In this document: positions 1-11,155 of the stretch, piece after piece
Layout: every line of letters starts with the position of its first letter
Numbering within the stretch: the stretch's first letter is position 1
Assembly (NCBI GenBank): GCA_916048095.2
Contig: OU696594.1
Span: forward strand, 4,207,781 to 4,271,780
Source of the DNA: Sacculina carcini
Lineage: Eukaryota; Arthropoda; Thecostraca; Sacculinidae
Direction of reading: 5' to 3'
Length of the DNA stretch: 64,000 bases
Program-made: the position numbers and the translations under genes
Notes under the pieces: model-generated
Seen by the model: only the letters and a program-made list of their open reading frames with translations
What the model was told of the DNA's origin: nothing
Database searches by the model: none

Positions 1-3000
1 AGAACGATTCGCGTCCCGTCGCGTCCATTAACACCAATATAGCTAACACTATTTGCGTAGACTCTGATCCTGCACTCTCTCCCTGACCATCTCTCCGAGT
101 GGCGGATGTGCCCGATGATGAGCGAGCCTCGCCTTTACTCTGTTCCTGCACCACTTTCTCCCTGTGCTCCCTGTCGTCGAGAACGATTCGCGTCCCGTCG
201 CGTCCATTAACACCAATATAGCTAACACTATTTGCGTAGACTCTGATCCTGCACTCTCTCCCTGACCATCTCTCCGAGTGGCGGATGTGCCCGATGATGA
301 GCGAGCCTCGCCTTTACTCTGTTCCTGCACCACTTTCTCCCTGTGCTCCCTGTCGTCGAGAACGATTCGCGTCCCGTCGCGTCCATTAACACCAATATAG
401 CTAACACTATTTGCGTAGACTCTGATCCTGCACTCTCTCCCTGACCATCTCTCCGAGTGGCGGATGTGCCCGATGATGAGCGAGCCTCGCCTTTACTCTG
501 TTCCTGCACCACTTTCTCCCTGTGCTCCCTGTCGTCGAGAACGATTCGCGTCCCGTCGCGTCCATTAACACCAATATAGCTAACACTATTTGCGTAGACT
601 CTGATCCTGCACTCTCTCCCTGACCATCTCTCCGAGTGGCGGATGTGCCCGATGATGAGCGAGCCTCGCCTTTACTCTGTTCCTGCACCACTTTCTCCCT
701 GTGCTCCCTGTCGTCGAGAACGATTCGCGTCCCGTCGCGTCCATTAACACCAATATAGCTAACACTATTTGCGTAGACTCTGATCCTGCACTCTCTCCCT
801 GACCATCTCTCCGAGTGGCGGATGTGCCCGATGATGAGCGAGCCTCGCCTTTACTCTGTTCCTGCACCACTTTCTCCCTGTGCTCCCTGTCGTCGAGAAC
901 GATTCGCGTCCCGTCGCGTCCATTAACACCAATATAGCTAACACTATTTGCGTAGACTCTGATCCTGCACTCTCTCCCTGACCATCTCTCCGAGTGGCGG
1001 ATGTGCCCGATGATGAGCGAGCCTCGCCTTTACTCTGTTCCTGCACCACTTTCTCCCTGTGCTCCCTGTCGTCGAGAACGATTCGCGTCCCGTTGCGTCC
1101 ATTAACACCAATATAGCTAACACTATTTGCGTAGACTCTGATCCTGCACTCTCTCCCTGACCATCTCTCCGAGTGGCGGATGTGCCCGATGATGAGCGAG
1201 CCTCGCCTTTACTCTGTTCCTGCACCACTTTCTCCCTGTGCTCCCTGTCGTCGAGAACGATTCGCGTCCCGTCGCGTCCATTAACACCAATATAGCTAAC
1301 ACTATTTGCGTAGACTCTGATCCTGCACTCTCTCCCTGACCATCTCTCCGAGTGGCGGATGTGCCCGATGATGAGCGAGCCTCGCCTTTACTCTGTTCCT
1401 GCACCACTTTCTCCCTGTGCTCCCTGTCGTCGAGAACGATTCGCGTCCCGTCGCGTCCATTAACACCAATATAGCTAACACTATTTGCGTAGACTCTGAT
1501 CCTGCACTCTCTCCCTGACCATCTCTCCGAGTGGCGGATGTGCCCGATGATGAGCGAGCCTCGCCTTTACTCTGTTCCTGCACCACTTTCTCCCTGTGCT
1601 CCCTGTCGTCGAGAACGATTCGCGTCCCGTCGCGTCCATTAACACCAATATAGCTAACACTATTTGCGTAGACTCTGATCCTGCACTCTCTCCCTGACCA
1701 TCTCTCCGAGTGGCGGATGTGCCCGATGATGAGCGAGCCTCGCCTTTACTCTGTTCCTGCACCACTTTCTCCCTGTGCTCCCTGTCGTCGAGAACGATTC
1801 GCGTCCCGTCGCGTCCATTAACACCAATATAGCTAACACTATTTGCGTAGACTCTGATCCTGCACTCTCTCCCTGACCATCTCTCCGAGTGGCGGATGTG
1901 CCCGATGATGAGCGAGCCTCGCCTTTACTCTGTTCCTGCACCACTTTCTCCCTGTGCTCCCTGTCGTCGAGAACGATTCGCGTCCCGTCGCGTCCATTAA
2001 CACCAATATAGCTAACACTATTTGCGTAGACTCTGATCCTGCACTCTCTCCCTGACCATCTCTCCGAGTGGCGGATGTGCCCGATGATGAGCGAGCCTCG
2101 CCTTTACTCTGTTCCTGCACCACTTTCTCCCTGTGCTCCCTGTCGTCGAGAACGATTCGCGTCCCGTCGCGTCCATTAACACCAATATAGCTAACACTAT
2201 TTGCGTAGACTCTGATCCTGCACTCTCTCCCTGACCATCTCTCCGAGTGGCGGATGTGCCCGATGATGAGCGAGCCTCGCCTTTACTCTGTTCCTGCACC
2301 ACTTTCTCCCTGTGCTCCCTGTCGTCGAGAACGATTCGCGTCCCGTCGCGTCCATTAACACCAATATAGCTAACACTATTTGCGTAGACTCTGATCCTGC
2401 ACTCTCTCCCTGACCATCTCTCCGAGTGGCGGATGTGCCCGATGATGAGCGAGCCTCGCCTTTACTCTGTTCCTGCACCACTTTCTCCCTGTGCTCCCTG
2501 TCGTCGAGAACGATTCGCGTCCCGTCGCGTCCATTAACACCAATATAGCTAACACTATTTGCGTAGACTCTGATCCTGCACTCTCTCCCTGACCATCTCT
2601 CCGAGTGGCGGATGTGCCCGATGATGAGCGAGCCTCGCCTTTACTCTGTTCCTGCACCACTTTCTCCCTGTGCTCCCTGTCGTCGAGAACGATTCGCGTC
2701 CCGTCGCGTCCATTAACACCAATATAGCTAACACTATTTGCGTAGACTCTGATCCTGCACTCTCTCCCTGACCATCTCTCCGAGTGGCGGATGTGCCCGA
2801 TGATGAGCGAGCCTCGCCTTTACTCTGTTCCTGCACCACTTTCTCCCTGTGCTCCCTGTCGTCGAGAACGATTCGCGTCCCGTCGCGTCCATTAACACCA
2901 ATATAGCTAACACTATTTGCGTAGACTCTGATCCTGCACTCTCTCCCTGACCATCTCTCCGAGTGGCGGATGTGCCCGATGATGAGCGAGCCTCGCCTTT

Positions 3001-5566
3001 ACTCTGTTCCTGCACCACTTTCTCCCTGTGCTCCCTGTCGTCGAGAACGATTCGCGTCCCGTCGCGTCCATTAACACCAATATAGCTAACACTATTTGCG
3101 TAGACTCTGATCCTGCACTCTCTCCCTGACCATCTCTCCGAGTGGCGGATGTGCCCGATGATGAGCGAGCCTCGCCTTTACTCTGTTCCTGCACCACTTT
3201 CTCCCTGTGCTCCCTGTCGTCGAGAACGATTCGCGTCCCGTCGCGTCCATTAACACCAATATAGCTAACACTATTTGCGTAGACTCTGATCCTGCACTCT
3301 CTCCCTGACCATCTCTCCGAGTGGCGGATGTGCCCGATGATGAGCGAGCCTCGCCTTTACTCTGTTCCTGCACCACTTTCTCCCTGTGCTCCCTGTCGTC
3401 GAGAACGATTCGCGTCCCGTCGCGTCCATTAACACCAATATAGCTAACACTATTTGCGTAGACTCTGATCCTGCACTCTCTCCCTGACCATCTCTCCGAG
3501 TGGCGGATGTGCCCGATGATGAGCGAGCCTCGCCTTTACTCTGTTCCTGCACCACTTTCTCCCTGTGCTCCCTGTCGTCGAGAACGATTCGCGTCCCGTC
3601 GCGTCCATTAACACCAATATAGCTAACACTATTTGCGTAGACTCTGATCCTGCACTCTCTCCCTGACCATCTCTCCGAGTGGCGGATGTGCCCGATGATG
3701 AGCGAGCCTCGCCTTTACTCTGTTCCTGCACCACTTTCTCCCTGTGCTCCCTGTCGTCGAGAACGATTCGCGTCCCGTCGCGTCCATTAACACCAATATA
3801 GCTAACACTATTTGCGTAGACTCTGATCCTGCACTCTCTCCCTGACCATCTCTCCGAGTGGCGGATGTGCCCGATGATGAGCGAGCCTCGCCTTTACTCT
3901 GTTCCTGCACCACTTTCTCCCTGTGCTCCCTGTCGTCGAGAACGATTCGCGTCCCGTCGCGTCCATTAACACCAATATAGCTAACACTATTTGCGTAGAC
4001 TCTGATCCTGCACTCTCTCCCTGACCATCTCTCCGAGTGGCGGATGTGCCCGATGATGAGCGAGCCTCGCCTTTACTCTGTTCCTGCACCACTTTCTCCC
4101 TGTGCTCCCTGTCGTCGAGAACGATTCGCGTCCCGTCGCGTCCATTAACACCAATATAGCTAACACTATTTGCGTAGGCTCTGATCCTGCACTCTCTCCC
4201 TGACCATCTCTCCGAGTGGCGGATGTGCCCGATGATGAGCGAGCCTCGCCTTTACTCTGTTCCTGCACCACTTTCTCCCTGTGCTCCCTGTCGTCGAGAA
4301 CGATTCGCGTCCCGTCGCGTCCATTAACACCAATATAGCTAACACTATTTGCGTAGACTCTGATCCTGCACTCTCTCCCTGACCATCTCTCCGAGTGGCG
4401 GATGTGCCCGATGATGAGCGAGCCTCGCCTTTACTCTGTTCCTGCACCACTTTCTCCCTGTGCTCCCTGTCGTCGAGAACGATTCGCGTCCCGTCGCGTC
4501 CATTAACACCAATATAGCTAACACTATTTGCGTAGACTCTGATCCTGCACTCTCTCCCTGACCATCTCTCCGAGTGGCGGATGTGCCCGATGATGAGCGA
4601 GCCTCGCCTTTACTCTGTTCCTGCACCACTTTCTCCCTGTGCTCCCTGTCGTCGAGAACGATTCGCGTCCCGTCGCGTCCATTAACACCAATATAGCTAA
4701 CACTATTTGCGTAGACTCTGATCCTGCACTCTCTCCCTGACCATCTCTCCGAGTGGCGGATGTGCCCGATGATGAGCGAGCCTCGCCTTTACTCTGTTCC
4801 TGCACCACTTTCTCCCTGTGCTCCCTGTCGTCGAGAACGATTCGCGTCCCGTCGCGTCCATTAACACCAATATAGCTAACACTATTTGCGTAGACTCTGA
4901 TCCTGCACTCTCTCCCTGACCATCTCTCCGAGTGGCGGATGTGCCCGATGATGAGCGAGCCTCGCCTTTACTCTGTTCCTGCACCACTTTCTCCCTGTGC
5001 TCCCTGTCGTCGAGAACGATTCGCGTCCCGTCGCGTCCATTAACACCAATATAGCTAACACTATTTGCGTAGACTCTGATCCTGCACTCTCTCCCTGACC
5101 ATCTCTCCGAGTGGCGGATGTGCCCGATGATGAGCGAGCCTCGCCTTTACTCTGTTCCTGCACCACTTTCTCCCTGTGCTCCCTGTCGTCGAGAACGATT
5201 CGCGTCCCGTCGCGTCCATTAACACCAATATAGCTAACACTATTTGCGTAGACTCTGATCCTGCACTCTCTCCCTGACCATCTCTCCGAGTGGCGGATGT
5301 GCCCGATGATGAGCGAGCCTCGCCTTTACTCTGTTCCTGCACCACTTTCTCCCTGTGCTCCCTGTCGTCGAGAACGATTCGCGTCCCGTCGCGTCCATTA
5401 ACACCAATATAGCTAACACTATTTGCGTAGACTCTGATCCTGCACTCTCTCCCTGACCATCTCTCCGAGTGGCGGATGTGCCCGATGATGAGCGAGCCTC
5501 GCCTTTACTCTGTTCCTGCACCACTTTCTCCCTGTGCTCCCTGTCGTCGAGGACGATTCGCGTCCC
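1..5566. repeat. 179-bp satellite array, 31 full copies
   Basis: A head-to-tail array with an exact 179-bp period: 31 full monomers plus 17 bases. Copies are almost perfectly homogeneous; the differences noticed are a C-to-T at 1094, an A-to-G at 4178 and a variant in the last partial copy near 5551. The array begins before the window. The same sequence occurs once in each 6774-bp unit (6995-7167, 13769-13941, 20543-20715), so the satellite is an amplified piece of that unit. A 94-codon frame on the minus strand crosses monomer borders; because 179 is not a multiple of three it cannot continue through the array, and I do not regard it as a gene. Confidence 0.97.
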
Positions 5567-5602
5567 ACTTTACTCGAGCCCACAGTGCCGACACCACGTC
5601 TG

Positions 5603-5880
5603 TCCACTGAAATGTAATGTGTAATGTTGTTGTTGTGTGTTGTCTTGCGACTGGTGCCACTGCCCGTCGATCCTCCACCGCCTCCACGACGACCCAACGG
5701 CAGCGGCGGCTGGTACTAAATACACACACCCACACATGCAGTAGTGGTGGTGGCGCTAATCAATCGATTTTTTCCATCCCCTCCCCCACGTTCCCCTCCT
5801 ATTGATCTTTCCCACGCTCTTTCTCACCCTATTGATTTTTCCCACGCGCTATTTTCCCACGCTCTTTTTTCGCGATAAAC
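5603..5880 (+). repeat. ~280-bp module M, copy 1
   Basis: First of six copies of a module that starts with AATGTAATGTGTAATG, runs through a TACACACACCCACAC stretch and ends in short subrepeats of the type ATTGATTTTTCCCACGC followed by GATAAACACA. Other copies: 7210-7490, 13389-13690, 13987-14265, 20163-20465, 20760-21050. It directly follows the last satellite monomer, as it follows the single monomer inside each 6774-bp unit. Function unknown; it lies near both ends of each unit, like a long direct repeat. Confidence 0.8.
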
Positions 5881-6362
5881 ACAAGTGTGCGCATGCACGC
5901 AAGACAACACACGAGAAAATTGAAACGTGGACGTGATAACTGAACAACTAGTAACCACCTTCGAGAGATGCAATGTGTGAGGTCTATTGTATTGGAGAAA
6001 ATCATCCTCGGCCAGAAACATTCGGATGTACCAGGATATAGACGGCTTCCACGTCGCCTGATCGACCGAGAAACGTGGCGGGAAACGGCCGTTAAGGCCG
6101 TTGAGCGAGCCTCACCTTTGTGTACACTCTGATCCTGCACTCTGTCCCTGTGTTCCCTGGAAACACACACATAATATCGGTCTCACACATAATATCGGTC
6201 ACAGTATCGGTCCTGTTGATTAGCATGCGGTTGTTTTATTCTTGGCGCTTCAGTCCGAAAACACAGGTACTTCTCGCCTGCGGCTTGTTTTGTGTCGATG
6301 TGGTAACGGGATTTGATGCGATAATTGGTTGTGAAACGGTTGGCAGACCCCACCCCACCCCA
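5881..6362. other. Junction sequence with a dispersed segment
   Basis: No convincing gene. The stretch 5953-6070 recurs at 30003-30125 with small differences, so it links the satellite border to the mosaic at 22-34 kb. In the 30-kb copy one minus-strand frame stays open across the shared segment; here a small change in the middle alters the frame. The remainder resembles nothing else recognised. Confidence 0.5.
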
Positions 6363-6700
6363 AGTTGACAATCAACACTCGTGGAAAGCAGAGTAAACTT
6401 GGCACTCAGTTCAGTTCAAGGAGACACAGATCTAGGAGCATATCTCTACTGGAGAAAGATATTGGAGTACCATGTCTTCTTCCACAACTGTCGGTCGGAT
6501 GAGGTAAACTGGTTCTAAGCGAATTAATAGCTTCATTTTCAGATCATGAGATTGACTTCAGTCACCCAGAAGGAGGGACACATCAAGTTGGCAATACATT
6601 ATTTTTCACCGAACACGGGTGTGTAGAGGGAGGCAAGGCCATGGAGTTATGTCCTGATGCTCAAAGATATCCTGTTGTTGCGCAGTAATGCGTTAATCGG
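6363..6700 (+). pseudogene. Diverged copy of the two-exon-like gene fragment
   Basis: Homologous to 9969-10320 in the unit. The first exon-like part (to 6503) differs from the unit copy by three transitions, all synonymous in the frame that contains GAYLYWRKILEYHVFF. A 39-nt candidate intron (6504-6542, GTAAAC to TTTTCAG) follows. In the second part, the frame continuing after the candidate intron has TGG changed to TAG near 6624, so this copy looks dead. The family was not recognised. Confidence 0.4.
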
Positions 6701-6919
6701 ATTTCATTTGTTGGTCACCTTTGCGTACACTGTGATCATGCAGCACTCTCCCTGTGCTCCATAGCGCAAATTAGCATTCAGTTGAGTCGTTTTCGATAAA
6801 AATCCACACCCACACCCACATCCTGACTTACTTAGGCTTTCTTGCTTTACATCCTGGAGGATCTTGAAGGCACTCTAGATAACTCTAAGGAATAACAATC
6901 TCTAAGGAAGCGCAGGTGG
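6701..6919. other. No gene seen
   Basis: Linker between the diverged gene fragment and the first 6774-bp unit. Nothing recognised. Confidence 0.5.
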
Positions 6920-6994
6920 TCAATGTTTTCCCACTTTTTTGGCTCAAATCCACGCATTCTGCAACTGTACTGCACTATTCTGCACTCAATTGTA

Positions 6995-7167
6995 TCCATT
7001 AACACCAATATAGCTAACACTATTTGCGTTGACTCTGATCCTGCACTCTCTCCCTGACCATCTCTCCGAGTGGCGGATGTGCCCGATGATGAGCGAGCCT
7101 CGCCTTTACTCTGTTCCTGCACCACTTTCTCCCTGTGCTCCCTGTCGTCGAGAACGATTCGCGTCCC
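6995..7167. repeat. Single 179-bp-type satellite monomer inside the unit
   Basis: Matches the satellite monomer over about 173 bp, with TTGACTC where the array has TAGACTC. It is followed by ACTTTACTCGAGCC and module M, exactly as at the right end of the array (5567 onward). It is therefore the likely source, or a surviving relic, of the array. Confidence 0.9.
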
Positions 7168-7209
7168 ACTTTACTCGAGCCCACAGTGCCGACACCACGT
7201 CTGTCCACT

Positions 7210-7490
7210 GAAATGTAATGTGTAATGTTGTTGTTGTGTGTTGTCTTGCGACTGGTGCCACTGCCCGTCGATCCTCGACCGCCTCCACGACGACCCAACG
7301 GCAGCGGCGGCTGGTACTAAATACACACACCCACACATGCAGTAGTGGTAGTGGCGCTAATCAATCGATTTTTTCCAGCCCCTCCCCCACGTTCCCCTCC
7401 TATTGATCTTTCCCACGCTCTTTCTAACCCTATTGATTTTTCCCACGCTTTCCCACGCGCTATTTTCCCACGCTCTTTTTTCACGATAAA
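7210..7490 (+). repeat. Module M, copy 2
   Basis: Same module as 5603-5880, lying between the single satellite monomer and the 3' end of the minus-strand RdRp frame. Together with the copy at 13389-13690 it brackets the coding part of the unit as a long direct repeat. Confidence 0.8.
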
Positions 7491-7574
7491 CACACACACA
7501 GTTTTGTTCAATATATTTGGTGCACTATTTAATTTGTTTATAAAACGGTTCACCATGGGCCACAACATTCATAA

Positions 7575-9200
7575 TTAAAAAGTCGGGAGACATTTGAAAT
7601 TCGATGCGGTCGATGTGGTAGCTGAGCGTAATTTGCTTGGACCAGCCCATGGTGTTGCTTGTTTCGTCGGGCGGCTGAAACACTTGAGTTTCGTTGCGCA
7701 TGTTAGCGCAACGTAGTCCATAGTCATATCCACGTTTTCAAATAGAGTATCCAACAACACGGATCGCATTGCTCGACTCATTACGGTATCCAAAACAATT
7801 TGTAGCCGACCGTCCGTTTTTAATATTTTCACTCGAGCCGGGCTAATGTTCCAATACGGGTCAAAGTACCAGATACCAAACAGTCGCAGATATGCGTCAA
7901 CATCGCGACCGAGACGGTACAAGATCGCCAACGCGTCGGTGAAGTCAACGTCAACATTGTACCGACACGCAATAGCTGCCCCAAGGGCAGCGTTGTGCGT
8001 TTCGCTGGAGTAGCAGGACGTGAGGTCAGCGAAGCTGACATACCTGTCAACCAGCAGGTCGATGTCAGGGTTGTCGCGACGACCCAGTTTTTCGACACGT
8101 TTGACCGGGTCGGACATATAGCGCCACGAGTTACCATCTGACACAAGGAAAGATCCGCAGAAACCGCCGAGGGGCGGGCGGAGCATCTTGGCAGTGAAGT
8201 TGGTGGCGGTTGCGATGTCATCAGTGAACGTGGCCATCGGTACGGCCACCCTCGAGACGAGCAACGAATCATCGCCCATGAACATCGACAAATCTGGTCG
8301 CACTGCCAGCGTTACCCGCGCGAGGGCGATCATCGTGGCAAGTGTGTTGCCGAGGGTGGTGGCAGGATCGCCACTCTTGGTCTGATACGCGGTGTAAAAC
8401 GACAACCCGTTCCGCGATCGGGACATTGTCCACCGGTGGAGATGCTCCCACAATTCGGCATCCGCGTCGCTAAGTCCGACCATGCGGTACAGCGCGAGCA
8501 CGGAGCCGAACATGCATCTGTTGAGTGACTTGTCAAAGGCCGACATATCGCACTCGTAGTAGCGATAGTCGACACCGGGGTCCAAGAACGCACACGACAC
8601 GTGCCCGGCATCGTAACCGACGGCCAGGACAACGTGCGGGGCGAAGATAGTGCGAAGCCTGGACAGTACCTGCTGGAATCGCGGGGAGTAGTAGGCGACG
8701 AACGCGGGGTCCATGCAGTTTAACACTTGCCCCTTCGGGACCTTGTAGGTCACAGATGCGGTCCCAGTGGACTTGCACTGTGGGCGCGACGATAGTTCAT
8801 AACGCTCAGAGGCATCTCCTTGGGCCGGCAAGTCGGCGTATTTGTGCAACTTGATACGGTCGAGTTTCGCAATCCACTCGGACACGTACGCGTAGTCGCA
8901 TCCGATGGGCTCTTGACGAAACGCAGCGCAGATCTCCTCCGCTCGAGGGATGCAGTACGCATCAAGGAAATCGCGAGTGTGGGTCACCTCAGGGAATCGG
9001 CTTGTGGAGTTTTTTGGCCAGTTTTCTTGATACGTCGTTGGCCACCTGTTCTTTAGTCTCCGCAGAGTATCTAAACCGGTTGTTCTAGTGACTTGCCGCA
9101 TATTGTAGGATAATTTGTGACAAAACTCACACCGTGCTGCTTCAGCGGCAGAATCCTCTCGGTCGTTTCCACTTGATCCGGTTGAGGCATGCTGACACAT
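7575..9200 (-). CDS. Endogenous positive-strand RNA virus RdRp-like protein
   Basis: 541 codons, ATG to stop, no interruption. Palm motifs are in order: motif A CDMSAFDKS (Asp218, Asp223), motif B SGDPATTLGNT (residues 276-286, with Ser276, Gly277, Thr282 and Asn285) and motif C MGDDS (Asp310, Asp311). A basic stretch near 153-157 (KVPKG) may be motif F. All residues expected for RNA-templated synthesis in the cytoplasm of an infected cell are present. The motif pattern fits the alphavirus-like/hepe-virga-like supergroup, but the family is not fixed. No methyltransferase or helicase domain is next to it, and no LINE-type poly(A) hallmark was seen, so this is an integrated polymerase segment rather than a whole genome. 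Cys24 and Cys27 (CEFC) precede the core; their role is unknown. Whether the host expresses it is unknown. Confidence 0.85.
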   Translation of the reverse strand: MCQHASTGSSGNDREDSAAEAARCEFCHKLSYNMRQVTRTTGLDTLRRLKNRWPTTYQENWPKNSTSRFPEVTHTRDFLDAYCIPRAEEICAAFRQEPIGCDYAYVSEWIAKLDRIKLHKYADLPAQGDASERYELSSRPQCKSTGTASVTYKVPKGQVLNCMDPAFVAYYSPRFQQVLSRLRTIFAPHVVLAVGYDAGHVSCAFLDPGVDYRYYECDMSAFDKSLNRCMFGSVLALYRMVGLSDADAELWEHLHRWTMSRSRNGLSFYTAYQTKSGDPATTLGNTLATMIALARVTLAVRPDLSMFMGDDSLLVSRVAVPMATFTDDIATATNFTAKMLRPPLGGFCGSFLVSDGNSWRYMSDPVKRVEKLGRRDNPDIDLLVDRYVSFADLTSCYSSETHNAALGAAIACRYNVDVDFTDALAILYRLGRDVDAYLRLFGIWYFDPYWNISPARVKILKTDGRLQIVLDTVMSRAMRSVLLDTLFENVDMTMDYVALTCATKLKCFSRPTKQATPWAGPSKLRSATTSTASNFKCLPTF

Positions 9201-9296
9201 GCCATGTTGAAACGTCAGACTTGAGACATGAGGTCTTGAAAAAAACAGTATAGAGGTTACCTCTACAGTATAGAGGTTTTTCTATCATCCGTGGGC

Positions 9297-9400
9297 ACAA
9301 ACTGGAACCTCTCACCCCTTACTTGGGGTCAAGTACTTCAGACATGACTTCTATCGTAAAACCATGACATAAGGCCCATGATGACCCTGTGGTGAAGGAG
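9297..9400 (+). pseudogene. Rhabdovirus-like L protein fragment (short)
   Basis: About 100 bases matching, in opposite orientation, the L-like fragments near 26.6, 30.7 and 32.5 kb. The plus-strand reading contains LTPYLGSSTSDMTSIVKP and DDPVVKE, characteristic of the region after the polymerase domain of rhabdovirus-type L proteins. A TGA interrupts it after KP. It lies just upstream of the minus-strand RdRp frame, in opposite orientation. Confidence 0.55.
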
Positions 9401-9442
9401 ACAACGTCTACTATAAGCAACCGTGAATAATTCTATTCAACA

Positions 9443-9874
9443 ATGGAAGGAGGATGGAAGCCATCAGAGGACTCCAGAGCGGACTGGTGGAGTGATCCCC
9501 TGATGATCATGGAGGCCAAGATTTAACTTTTAGATGACGTGTTTTCTGTGGGAGGAGTTGAAAATGAACTAATGGAAGAGAGTGAAAAACAAAAATTGAA
9601 AGATGGTCATCAATTTAACCAATTGTTGAGCGAGTTCAGAAACCCCACAAGAGGTCTCAACGTGCGGGACTTCTTTTTGAACTCTCCGCTTTTGCTCAAT
9701 AATGAGGCACATTGTTGGGCGATCGCTCAAGGGCAGCAGGTGCCTATCAGGACCTACAACTTTTTGCTCAAATCTATCGGAACAAAAAGTTTCATCGGTT
9801 TTTACAGAAAATATTTGCAAGTGTCACCACAAAACATACATAAATCTATATTTTCGGTTTTACAGCAAATATAG
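9443..9874 (+). pseudogene. Candidate N-terminal piece of a mononegavirus L protein
   Basis: Plus-strand frame from ATG 9443 to the stop at 9872-9874, broken by an in-frame TAA at 9524. Before the stop it reads ADWWSDPLMIMEA; after it come NVRDFFLNSPLLLNNEAHCW and YNFLLKSIGTKSFIGFYRKY. An LNSPL motif after an acidic stretch is typical of the amino end of rhabdovirus-type L proteins, and a further L-like piece lies 45 bases upstream, so viral origin is the best guess. It could also be an unrelated protein. Identical in unit 2. Confidence 0.4.
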
Positions 9875-9968
9875 ACAACCAAATTCTCACCCAGCACAGA
9901 TTCTTGTCACACAGATTGCACTATGGTGGCCGCCAAGGAGGCTGACCGATTTCTAGCAGGCACTCTGC

Positions 9969-10428
9969 AAGTTGACAATCAACACTCGTGGAAAGCAGAG
10001 TAAATTTGGCACTCAGTTCAGTTCAAGGAGATACAGATCTAGGAGCATATCTCTACTGGAGAAAGATATTGGAATACCATGTCTTCTTCCACAACTGTCG
10101 GTCGGATGAGGTAAACAGGTTCTAAGAGAATTAATAGCTTGATTTTCAGATCATGAGATTGACTTCAGTCACCCAGAAGGAGGGACACATCAAGTTGACA
10201 ATACATTATTTTTCACCGAACACGGGTGTGTGGAGGGAGGCAAGGCCATGGAGTTGGGTCTTGATGCTCAAAGATATCCTGTTGTTGCGCAGCAATGCGT
10301 TATGCGTTATGCAATGCGATAGGGAGGCTAGACCGAGCAATTTGAACTTTATTAGAAAAGAAAAAGGTAAAATCATCCGCAGAAATAGTACAGGCGGGAG
10401 AGACAGACTTAGAGCCACGGAGAGTTAA
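9969..10428 (+). CDS. Unidentified gene fragment, possibly two exons
   Basis: First part (to 10110) is open in the frame containing GDTDLGAYLYWRKILEYHVF. A 39-nt candidate intron follows (10111-10149, GTAAAC to TTTTCAG), and the second part continues in phase from 10150 as IMRLTSVTQKEGHIKL to a stop at 10428. Compared with the diverged copy at 6363-6700, all three changes in the first part are synonymous in this frame, while the 39-nt gap carries three changes, which supports coding history. The intron is unusually short and may not be real. No domain was recognised. Confidence 0.4.
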
Positions 10429-11103
10429 GAGTAGACCATAGCGTTTTTGGAGAACGAGAAAGAGATGAGAGCCGATTTTTGGAGTAGGACTGCTTGGCGG
10501 TAGATAAAGCCGAAATATATGAAGAACGGGAGACGCAATAAGAAGCCCAAGAGACAGAAGAAGGAGAACGCCTCATGAACATGGTGAACATGGTGTGTGT
10601 CAGAACAAAACAAAACAACTAACAGCGTGTGTAAATCTGAAGTGGATAGATATAAAAGCCGACACATATATGTAGTATAAATATATGTGAACGGTTACAT
10701 AAATTTGTTTGCATTAATGTGTTGTGTCATTGCTGTCTTTAATATCATTGTGGAGTGGTATTCCGAGTGGGTAAACGTATTTTGGATTCTGGCCGAGATT
10801 TATGTCTCCGGATGTCTTGTTGATCGTCGTGGGCGAATGCTGCCGGCAGTCCATAATTAATGTTATATAGCACGATGCGTCCGTCCTGTAGTGGCACTCT
10901 CTCCCAGCGGTAATGAAGAGGCTCGTCGCGTCGGTCGTTTATAGGTTTGAGAATATGTTTATATCGATAATGTGGTCCTTTCGTTTGACGAGGGTCTGGT
11001 CATCCTTGGTTTCCCCACGTGCGATGGTGGAAATGGTAGATATGGTGTCTTAAGTAGATATTTGATGTAATTCCAGTTGATAGCGTAGTAATATTCCAAT
11101 AGG
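10429..11103. other. No convincing gene; TATA-like site
   Basis: Contains GATATAAAAGCC near 10649 and AT-rich sequence after it. Frames are short on both strands. Nothing else recognised up to the promoter-like block. Confidence 0.4.
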
Positions 11104-11155
11104 GTGGTTATAGATAGGCTACCAGGTGGCATCTCCTATTGGGGCGTTTTCCCAA

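Noticed and set aside
49..5524. Thirty identical 94-codon minus-strand frames in the satellite
   Set aside because: They come from one 179-bp monomer read across its border. The period is not divisible by three and the sequence is also found as plain non-coding DNA in the unit.
1..5566. CRISPR array
   Set aside because: The whole 179-bp monomer is repeated with no variable spacers, and the DNA is eukaryotic.
7575..9200. Cellular RdRp of the RNA-silencing type, or a reverse transcriptase
   Set aside because: Cellular silencing RdRps use a DLDGD-type double-psi barrel motif, and RTs use YxDD. Here the A/B/C palm motifs with SGDPATTLGNT and GDD are of viral type.
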